This document shows, one piece after another, positions 56,543 through 64,000 of a DNA stretch of 64,000 bases (positions are counted from its first letter, which is position 1; each line of letters opens with the position of its first letter). Source of the stretch: Maribacter halichondriae (lineage in GTDB: Bacteria; Bacteroidota; Bacteroidia; Flavobacteriales; Flavobacteriaceae). Both the position numbers and the translations under genes were made by a program. The stretch is taken from contig NZ_CP107030.1 in NCBI RefSeq assembly GCF_027474825.1, forward strand, positions 806,001 to 870,000, written 5' to 3'. Under the pieces are notes generated by a model. That model did not search any database, had not been told where the DNA came from, and saw only the letters and a list, made by a program, of their open reading frames with translations.

Positions 56543-57439
56543 ATGTCCATATCGGTCAAAAATATCAGCAAAACATTCGGAATTCAAAAGGCACTTGATG
56601 ATGTTTCTTTCGATATTCGAAAAGGGGAAATTGTTGGATTTCTTGGGCCCAACGGTGCGGGAAAATCAACCATGATGAAGATATTAACGACCTATTATTC
56701 GGCGGATGGAGGCTCAGCCGAGGTGAACTCGTACGATGTGCAAACCGAAATGCGAAACGTACAAAAGAGTATCGGGTATTTACCGGAACACAATCCGTTG
56801 TACTTGGATATGTATGTTAAGGAATATCTTGGTTTTAACGCGGACGTCTATAAAGTAGATAAAAATAGAATTGCCGAGGTCATCGAACAAACCGGACTCA
56901 CGCCAGAAGCCCACAAAAAAATAGGACAGCTTTCAAAAGGCTATCGCCAACGTGTTGGATTGGCCGCTGCCCTTTTGCATGATCCAGATGTACTAATTTT
57001 AGATGAGCCCACAACAGGGCTTGACCCTAACCAATTGCTCGAAATACGTAAACTCATCAAAGAAATCGGAAAAGAAAAAACGATACTCCTTTCCACCCAT
57101 ATCATGAAAGAGGTGGAGGCCGTCTGCGACCGGGTATTGATTATCAATAAAGGAACTTTGGTCGCCGATAAAAAACTATCCGACCTTCGCGAAGAAGATG
57201 AACAAATTATCGAAGTAGAGTTTGATTATCGGGTCGAGGAAGCTTTCTTGAACAAACTCCCAAATGTAACCCGTGTAAAAAATACGGGTGGTTTTATCTA
57301 TGAAATTACCTTTAATACATCAAAAGATATGCGCCCTGCTGTCTTCGATTTTGCGCATGACAACAAACTAAAAACGCTACAACTGAGCAGAAAGAACAAG
57401 AATTTAGAGAGTTTGTTTACCGAAACAACGGGAGGCTAG
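56543..57439 (+). CDS. gldA: Gliding motility ABC transporter ATPase GldA
   Basis: 298-aa ABC ATPase. Walker A GPNGAGKSTMM, Q-loop GYLPEHNPLY, signature LSKGYRQRVGLAAALL, Walker B VLILDEPTTGLD and H-switch LLSTHIM. Closely fits GldA, which with GldF/GldG is needed for gliding in Flavobacterium; gldF and gldG are not adjacent here. Promoter TATTTTTG at 56519-56526. Confidence 0.92.
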   Translation: MSISVKNISKTFGIQKALDDVSFDIRKGEIVGFLGPNGAGKSTMMKILTTYYSADGGSAEVNSYDVQTEMRNVQKSIGYLPEHNPLYLDMYVKEYLGFNADVYKVDKNRIAEVIEQTGLTPEAHKKIGQLSKGYRQRVGLAAALLHDPDVLILDEPTTGLDPNQLLEIRKLIKEIGKEKTILLSTHIMKEVEAVCDRVLIINKGTLVADKKLSDLREEDEQIIEVEFDYRVEEAFLNKLPNVTRVKNTGGFIYEITFNTSKDMRPAVFDFAHDNKLKTLQLSRKNKNLESLFTETTGG

Positions 57440-57455
57440 AGATTTGAATAATTGT

Positions 57456-58988
57456 TCAAAGCTTTTCCTTTAAAATGGCAAGCATTGTTTTAATTCCTTC
57501 CCTGTAATTTCCCAATCGGATGTTTTCGTTCGGGCTATGTTGATTATTGTCCCGGTTGACTGTTGGAACAGTAACCGCAGGAATACCAAGTGTGGTGACG
57601 AACGGAGAGATGGGAATCGAACCACCACTCATTCGAATCATGATGGGTTCTTCGCCAAAGGCATTCTTTAAAGCGCTCCGCAACCAAATGCCCACTTCGG
57701 AATCAAAATCGGTTCTGAAAGATTGATAGGATATCTCCGAGGTAAAGGTCGCTATCTTATCATACGTCAACCTTTCTTCTTTGTTAGGTTCCCGATCTAT
57801 TACATAAAAGCCCTGTTCTCCGATATGGTCTTTGACCAACTGTAATAATCGTTCTGGGTCCGTTTCGAGTACCAGACGCACATCGATTTCGGCCCTTGCC
57901 CATCCAGGAATAATTGTGCGCACCTTTTCATCAATCCAGCCCGATTGCATTCCTCGAATATTCAACGATGGGTATTGTATCGCCTCTTGGTAGTAGCTCC
58001 CCACCTTGTCCGCCTCTACAATTTGTAATCGTTTATTGATTTGAGATTCATCATCGGGGACCGCCTTCAGTATTTTTTCGGTATTGGCGTCGATATTAAC
58101 TCCGTCATAAAACCCTGAAATGGTGACCCGGCCTTCATCATCTTTCATCGAAGCCAACAATTTCGACAACCGCAAAGCGGGATTCGGGGCATAATTTCCA
58201 AAATGGCCACTATGTTGCGGTACGACCGGTCCGTAGGTAGTCAACGTTATCGTCGCGATACCACGCGCGCCAAAAGTCAAGGTGGGTTTGTTGGTAATAT
58301 GTCTGGGGCCATCGAAAATGATGAGCATATCGGCCTTGAGCAACTCCGAATTCTCTTTTACGGCTTTTGGCAATTGAGGTGAACCTAATTCTTCTTCAAA
58401 ATCCATGATGACCTTGATGTTGTAGTTCGGGGTGATGTTTTCGGCCGCCGCAGCATCTAGCGCCGTCAAGAACATGGCGACAGGTCCTTTTGCGTCGCTC
58501 GTCGAACGGGCAAATACCCTCCAGTCATCTTCGTAGTTGTTAATTTCTTCCCAGGAGATTTCCTGCCAGTCCTGCCCTGATTTTTTCTTAAGAACAGGTT
58601 TGTACGGACTCTCTTGAAACCAGCGCGTGCTATCCACTGGCTGTCCATCGATTTGTAGATAAATCAGTACCGTTTGTTTTGCCTTTGGATGCTTTCGTTC
58701 AGCTAACAATAAGGGAACGGTTTCAGTATTCAACCTTTGTGTAGTAAAACCCCTTTTCTCAAAAGCATTTTCACACCAGGCAACGTTTTTCTCGATATCC
58801 TCGGGATAAAAGGCGTCGTTGGGAATACTCAAAAGTTCCCTCAGCATAGGAAAGGAAGCCTTGGCATACTCTTGGGAGAGTTTTTCAAGCTTATCCGCTT
58901 TTTGACCTAAAACAACTATAGGCAAAATACCGAGGAGTAGATAAAGAATGATTTTTGACGAAAAATAAAAAGGGATAAATGCTTTCAT
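57456..58988 (-). CDS. M20-family metallopeptidase, signal peptide
   Basis: 510 aa. N-terminal membrane/signal segment IILYLLLGILPIVVLGQK, catalytic domain with RSTSDAKGP (bridging Asp), MDFEEELGSP (Glu), FDGPRH (Asp) and NQHSPNENIRLG (His); dimerisation domain between. The usual first His of GHxDxxP is Gln here (YLQIDGQPVD), leaving four of five metal ligands. Likely a secreted dipeptidase-type enzyme; activity uncertain. Confidence 0.85.
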   Translation of the reverse strand: MKAFIPFYFSSKIILYLLLGILPIVVLGQKADKLEKLSQEYAKASFPMLRELLSIPNDAFYPEDIEKNVAWCENAFEKRGFTTQRLNTETVPLLLAERKHPKAKQTVLIYLQIDGQPVDSTRWFQESPYKPVLKKKSGQDWQEISWEEINNYEDDWRVFARSTSDAKGPVAMFLTALDAAAAENITPNYNIKVIMDFEEELGSPQLPKAVKENSELLKADMLIIFDGPRHITNKPTLTFGARGIATITLTTYGPVVPQHSGHFGNYAPNPALRLSKLLASMKDDEGRVTISGFYDGVNIDANTEKILKAVPDDESQINKRLQIVEADKVGSYYQEAIQYPSLNIRGMQSGWIDEKVRTIIPGWARAEIDVRLVLETDPERLLQLVKDHIGEQGFYVIDREPNKEERLTYDKIATFTSEISYQSFRTDFDSEVGIWLRSALKNAFGEEPIMIRMSGGSIPISPFVTTLGIPAVTVPTVNRDNNQHSPNENIRLGNYREGIKTMLAILKEKL

Positions 58989-59080
58989 AGTGATTTAGAA
59001 TTGGAATTACTTCCACTTGCACAATCACTAAAATAACACTTATCCCTATACTATGTAAGAGGTTAAACTCTTAAATAAAT

Positions 59081-59551
59081 CTAGTTAAACTGTAATGCCA
59101 GCCCCAACCCATTGCGATTACTTACCGGCACTAAGTGAAACGACGTTGTGTTGCCCAAACTATCATTGTACTCCAAAATTGCCATCTTTTTGTTCTTCAT
59201 GGCCGATTTGAAGAATATCGCTCCGATAAGGCCCGTACCCGCGGCTGTAATCAATGGCGCTGTCAACGGTTCGTTTTTATCCAAATTAGACAGTAGCCAA
59301 ATGGAAGACCCGAAATTGGCCGCTCCGAACAACATACCACCCAAAGCCTGTTTCTTTGATTTTTTCCAGTACCCTTCTGAAACCGGACTTTCCATCATGA
59401 TAGTATTGATTTCCTTCCAGCTTAGTTTTTCTTTGTCCTGATAGAACTGTTCGCCCCACATACCGGGGAACGAGGTAATTTCTTGAGCGGAAATATTTGT
59501 AGATATCATGCCGACGAAGGCTATCGCAAAAAGTATTTTAAAATTTTTCAT
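59081..59551 (-). CDS. Small secreted/membrane hypothetical protein
   Basis: 156 aa. Signal peptide MKNFKILFAIAFVGMISTNISAQ; two hydrophobic segments (GGMLFGAANFGSSIWLLSNL and APLITAAGTGLIGAIFFKSAM) suggest a membrane-inserted hairpin. Not recognised. Between the M20 peptidase and the DUF2723 gene, no clear operon link. Confidence 0.7.
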   Translation of the reverse strand: MKNFKILFAIAFVGMISTNISAQEITSFPGMWGEQFYQDKEKLSWKEINTIMMESPVSEGYWKKSKKQALGGMLFGAANFGSSIWLLSNLDKNEPLTAPLITAAGTGLIGAIFFKSAMKNKKMAILEYNDSLGNTTSFHLVPVSNRNGLGLALQFN

Positions 59552-59602
59552 AGTGCTTATTTTTGTTTAAAATTAATGAAATTACTTTAAACAAAAATGA
59601 AT

Positions 59603-62600
59603 TTAACCTTGATCTAACAGTTCTTGAAACATATTTAGTTGCCGGTTAAACACCTTGTTTTCCCTTTCGGCCAATGCAGTATCTTTATTTTCTGCCAGAA
59701 TATCAATAATTCGCCGATAGGCCTGCAAATCGGCCATAAGTTCTTCGATATTTTCATATTGTCCATCCATTGACAACTTTGAATAATAGGTCAAACGTTC
59801 TTGATATATGTTTTTTAGTTGATGGAAGAGTATTCTTCCTTTTTCAGTTTCACCTACTTGGTAATAACCATTCAGAAATGGTTCTACGAAGGTAGAATAG
59901 TCATAGTACTCAACGGGAATGTTTTCCATGGCCAAATCGATAATGGTATTGGCCTTTTCGACTTTGTTTTCCTCCAACAATTTTTCCAATAAACGTGCCA
60001 ACGCAATCCGATGCGTTACCCCAAACTGTTTTCTCGTTTGGGGGTCATGATAAATTTCGGAACTTCCGGAATTGCCCCATTCCCAATTCATTACGATGTC
60101 ATACATGAGTTCGGAATCAATACGGCCTTTCTCAAAAATACTTTCGGTTTCCGTTTTTATCGGAACAAGCTTATAGACCAGGCCATCCAATTGTAGGTAA
60201 TCGGTCATCCAGATATATTCTTGCTCGTCAAAACTTCCTCCTGAAAAATATATGGGTCGTTCCCAATCATTTTTAGCGATGATATCCAACATCAAAAGAC
60301 TTCCTTTACCTATTCCTGTTTCAGGCAAATCGATATCGATATAATCTACTATTTGGGCGGAGTCTTTCGCCTTAACCAATCCAGTCGCCAAAACTTTTTT
60401 TGTTAACGGGAACACGGATTTTGTTCGTGGGATAAAAAACAACATCCAAATATCCTTCCGAATAACTGGAAATATCCCTGCCTTGCTTTTCCAACAAACT
60501 CTTGACCTTGGTCTGGGGTTTATCACTGGCGACCCATTTTATAAAGTCCTGAATCGGCCAACGGGTATCGGTCATTGGAGCATGGTAAATCACATCTCGA
60601 GAACCATACTTGTACAGGTTATGCGTCAGTTGTGAAGGAATAGGCTCGCTCTTGTAGGCCTTTCGCTTCATCTGGTCGATGTACCAATCCGTATTGAAAT
60701 AGGTCGTCACGATTACCCGTGTATCGGTTCTATGGCCTTCGATACCCTGAACATACCACAGCGGAAAAGTATCAACATCGCCGATGGTGAACAATATTGA
60801 GCCCGCATCCTTCTTGGTAGAATCCAAATATGCCTTTGCCATGGCCAAAGCGGTATAGCGATTTGAACGGTCATGGTCATCCCAATTTTGGTACGCCATC
60901 AATCCGGGAACGGCAAAAAAGCAAACGACAACCACAATTGGCACGAGAAGTTTGGGCTTTACCCATTTTCGGAACTCGTCAAAAAGTCCATATACGCCAA
61001 GCCCGATCCAAATGGCGAAAATGCAAAAAGAACCGACCAAAGAATAATCACGTTCCCGAGGCTGAAAAATCGGCGGATTCGTATAAAACTGTATCGCCAA
61101 CCCCGTGAATAGGAAGAACACCAACAACACCCAAAACTGTTTCGGGTCTTTGGAAAGTTGGAAAATCAGTCCGATCAAACCTAATAACAGGGGCAAAAAG
61201 AAATAGGTGTTTCGGGCCTTATTTTCCAATACCTCGGTCGGGAGGTATTCTTGACTTCCCAATCGCATGTTGTCAATAATTGAAATACCGCTGAGCCATT
61301 CGCCATCGCCATTGAACCTCCCCTGCTCATCATTTTGGCGCCCGACGAAATTCCACATAAAATACCGCCAATACATATAGCCCAATTGAAAATGAAAAAG
61401 GTATTCGATATTCTGCCCAAGTGTAGGAGGCTTTACCTCGATATAGTCGCTCGCATCGGTCAAAAACCTGATATATTCTTCCGCATCGATTTCTCCATCG
61501 GCATATTGTTTACGAAGGGATTGGACGGCTTCTTGTAGCTCTGTGTTGCCTCGAAATTCCCTTTTTATAGTAAATTCGAGCGCACCATAATAGCGCATAT
61601 AATTTTCGGCATTCTGTTCGCTCCACATTCGCGGAAGCCATCCCACATGTTTCGGACTAGAACCTCGTAATGCATCCTTATAATTGTTGGCGATGACATA
61701 CTTACCGAGCTTATGATCCTTTTCATATTTTGGGCGGTCATTTTTTTCGGGATGGTCATCTGCAAACTTATCCGAATAATAAGCTCCATAAAACGGACTT
61801 GATGGCGCGGGATACTGCTCCCGATTGTAATAGGCCAAAAGTGAACGGGCATCTGACGGATTACCCTCGTTGATGACAATATTGGCGCTTGCACGAATCG
61901 GAAGCATCAACCAAGACGAGAACCCCAAAACCAAAAAAAGTAGGGAAACCACTATAGTATTTGCATTTCTGAATCCCTTCCTCTTTGTAAAGCGCAACCC
62001 CCAATAAAAAATACTTGCAAAAAGCAGCCCCATAATCAGACTTCCAGAATTAAAAGGGAGTCCAAAAGTGTTCACGAAAAACACTTCGCTCCACCCGAAC
62101 AATTTTAGCACATAGGTCAAAGAGAATTTGAAAATCAATAGCAGTAGGGCAACTACGGCAATATTCGCAATGATAAAATTCTTGACCGTAACGGTTTTAT
62201 GCTTTTTAAAATAATACAACAACCCAATAGAGGGAATCGCCAAAAACCCCATAAACTGAATACCGAAAGTGAGTCCGGTTACGAATGAAATTAGAATGAG
62301 CCATTTATTCCCTCGCGGATTTTCAAGATTGTCCGTCCATTTAAGTCCTAGCCATAATAAAAGGGCCATGACCAGACTTGCCATGGAATACACTTCGGTC
62401 TCCGTGGCGTTGAACCAAAAACTGTCGGAAAAGGTTATGGCCAAAGCACCTATTAGTCCGCTTCCTAAAATGGTAAGTGATTGTGCTTCCGAGGGTTTTT
62501 CCGTATTCATCAATTTACGAACCAGATTGGTAGTCGTCCAGAATAAAAAGAGAATGGTAAACGCGCTGGAAACTACGGAGACGTAATTGACCATCAGTGC

Positions 62601-62828
62601 CACTTGGGTCTTATCTATAGCGAACATCGCAAAAAATGCCCCGATCATTTGTAAAAACGGTGCACCAGGTGGATGGGCTACTTGTAATTTAGCAGATGTG
62701 GCAATGTATTCGCCTGCATCCCAAAAACTTACTGTTGGTTCTACTGTCAAAGCGTAAACGAGGAATGCAATGGCAAATGAAAACCACCCCAAACCAATGT
62801 TCCATTTTTGAAAATGTTCGGAAACCAT
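59603..62828 (-). CDS. DUF2723 membrane protein (O-mannosyltransferase-like), frameshifted
   Basis: 1074 aa after repair. N-terminal half has about ten membrane helices, starting GLGWFSFAIAFLVYALTVEPTVSFWDAGEYI with the WDAGE motif of GT-C enzymes (acidic residue in loop 1), then HPPGAPFLQM; a large extracytoplasmic C-terminal part follows. The frame ends NKKSFGDWIG; one A less at the T7 run 60395-60401 restores VLATGLVKAKDSAQIVDYI. Member of the Bacteroidota DUF2723 group, proposed to glycosylate secreted proteins; the substrate is unknown. Confidence 0.88.
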
Positions 62829-62957
62829 ACTACACTTTTCTACAAAGGACTTCTAGAAAAGTCTGAAATGGAATTTTATGTAGTTGGAATTAAGGACTAG
62901 TACGGGTACTAATTTTGTGTTTTTAATAATACTTTGAACACAGTCCCCTCTCCTAAA

Positions 62958-62980
62958 TCCTCTCCCCCGACGGGAGAGGA
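62958..62980. repeat. TCCTCTCCC/GGGAGAGGA hairpin
   Basis: Nine-bp stem with a 5-nt loop in the 270-bp gap before the LuxR-type gene. A related half (CCCCTCTCC) lies at 62945-62953. No coding frame in this gap. Confidence 0.5.
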
Positions 62981-63098
62981 CTTTATACTTTTAAACGTCC
63001 TTCGACCTCAGGAATGAAGAATAGAAAACCTTATTTAAATAACTATTTGAAAAGTGAAATTTATTGAACCTTAAGCAATATTCTGGGGCCTTTGAAGA

Positions 63099-64000
63099 TT
63101 ATTGGCCCTCATTTCTTTGGAATAGCTCCTGTCGATTACCAACTTTCAGTTTGCTATAGATATTGGTAATATGCGTCTTGACCGTGCTGATGCTGATAAA
63201 GAGCTCGTTGGCAATCTCTTTGTTAGTCTTACCTTGTAGTATCAGATTTTGAATGGTGAGTTCTTGCTTGCTCAAGTCAGGCAAAGCTGGTTGCCTTTTT
63301 CTTCTAAAAACTAAAACTGCCCCTAAGCCAACTACTAAAAACCCTAAAATAAAATTAATCGCTCTGCTCCAAGCATATTTCTGTTCGACGACTTCCTGAG
63401 TCAAAAATGCCAGTTTTTTTTCGAGAAAAAGATAGTTTTCTGATGGTATTTCGCTTTCTTTCAATTCGTTCAAAAGGGCAAGATAATAGTCCGGGTTCTT
63501 GGCGATGTCTTGATCCAACAAATCTTTTTCGTCCAATTGCTGAATCCCAATCAATTTGACCATCAGAATGCGAAGGGAATCTTTGGCATAGCTTTTTAAT
63601 TGGGAAGCTTCATCATCTTCTACCAATTGCGATTGTAGTAATTCCGTCTCGAAGGCCCGTAGTTTTTTCCATTCCCGGTCGGCAGTATTGGTAGAGGTAT
63701 AGTCTGCAAAAGGCGTTACGCTTTTTGGAAAATAAATACTATCGTGTTTCGAAAGAATAAAAGTGGAACCATGGGCGATGGTATCTTGAATCGCCTCTTC
63801 CATTTGATTGACATACAAGCGGTAGACCGCATCATTATCGGAAAGATGTTTGCGGTCAAAAGAAAACGAACCGTCTTTTTTGATAGGCGACCAAGCCACA
63901 GGTTGGGCATATCTTAGATCCTCTAGGTTATCGACATCGAGTTTCGCCAAGTAAACCTTTTGACCTTGCGTTTTATCAGTGTCAATATCGACATAGCCGG
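63099..64000 (-). CDS. LuxR-type membrane regulator, 5' end outside the window
   Basis: C-terminal 299 residues. The frame is open to the right edge (GYVDIDTDKTQGQKVYLAKL precedes the apparent start), so the start is beyond it. Order: extracytoplasmic region (DUF4369/carboxypeptidase-like beta strands), coiled stretch, one membrane helix (FILGFLVVGLGAVLVFRR) and a GerE HTH (LSKQELTIQNLILQGKTNKEIANELFISISTVKTHITNIYSKLKV, conserved core only). Membrane-anchored DNA-binding sensors of this kind are common in Bacteroidota. Ligand unknown. Confidence 0.8.
   Translation of the reverse strand, partial: GYVDIDTDKTQGQKVYLAKLDVDNLEDLRYAQPVAWSPIKKDGSFSFDRKHLSDNDAVYRLYVNQMEEAIQDTIAHGSTFILSKHDSIYFPKSVTPFADYTSTNTADREWKKLRAFETELLQSQLVEDDEASQLKSYAKDSLRILMVKLIGIQQLDEKDLLDQDIAKNPDYYLALLNELKESEIPSENYLFLEKKLAFLTQEVVEQKYAWSRAINFILGFLVVGLGAVLVFRRKRQPALPDLSKQELTIQNLILQGKTNKEIANELFISISTVKTHITNIYSKLKVGNRQELFQRNEGQ

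Noticed and set aside
1..64000. CRISPR arrays, prophage, rRNA genes, complete IS elements
   Set aside because: No regularly spaced repeats, phage genes, rRNA sequence or transposase frames were seen on either strand.

Overview
The window looks like the core chromosome of a marine-type flavobacterium (Bacteroidota, Flavobacteriaceae); the genus cannot be fixed from sequence alone. Supporting signs are the gliding-motility genes gldA, gldB and gldC, Bacteroidota promoter elements (TAnnTTTG), a DUF2723 protein, a long-tailed FtsZ, a DAHP synthase fused to type II chorismate mutase, a YpdA-like reductase and few Shine-Dalgarno sequences. There is no prophage, CRISPR array, rRNA operon or intact insertion sequence. 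One tRNA gene, tRNA-Arg(TCG), is present.

Layout: 1-6.3 kb holds a truncated TPR gene, rpe (with a 21-A tract coding seven lysines in the active site), a CBS protein, ypdA, a small unknown and a TPR histidine kinase/response regulator pair. 6.4-22.6 kb holds tRNA-Arg, a YqeY-like gene and the complete division and cell wall cluster on the minus strand: mraZ-rsmH-ftsL-ftsI-murE-mraY-murD-ftsW-murG-murC-ftsQ-ftsA-ftsZ, with three 10-bp-spaced GTGGTAA boxes before mraZ. 22.8-30.7 kb is mixed: a hydrolase, engB, a 152-bp MITE-like element, a PhoD-like lipoprotein, an AT-rich amidohydrolase bounded by inverted repeats, DUF2200, GNAT, pirin and a universal stress protein. 30.7-40.7 kb has gldC-gldB, nadE, an atypical response regulator, dnaG, several secreted or membrane unknowns and an outer-membrane protein/anti-sigma/ECF sigma group. 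40.8-56.4 kb is a long minus-strand run: polyprenyl synthetase, rlmN, queA, aroA, a MazG-like gene, two transglutaminase-like genes, dtd, rsgA, then DAHP synthase-CM, prephenate dehydrogenase, aminotransferase and prephenate dehydratase. 56.5-64 kb has gldA, an M20 peptidase, a small membrane protein, a DUF2723 protein and a truncated LuxR-type regulator.

The most interesting regulatory find is before the aromatic amino acid operon: a 23-codon leader peptide with 10 aromatic residues, followed by a terminator hairpin whose first arm can also pair with the 3' end of the leader ORF. This is a textbook-type Phe/Tyr transcription attenuator.

Thirteen genes are broken by fourteen single-base frameshifts, mostly at homopolymers and many in indispensable genes (murC twice, murD, murE, murG, aroA). 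The simplest reading is residual sequencing error, so these are annotated as single genes with the probable shift position. Inferred lengths after repair match the families.
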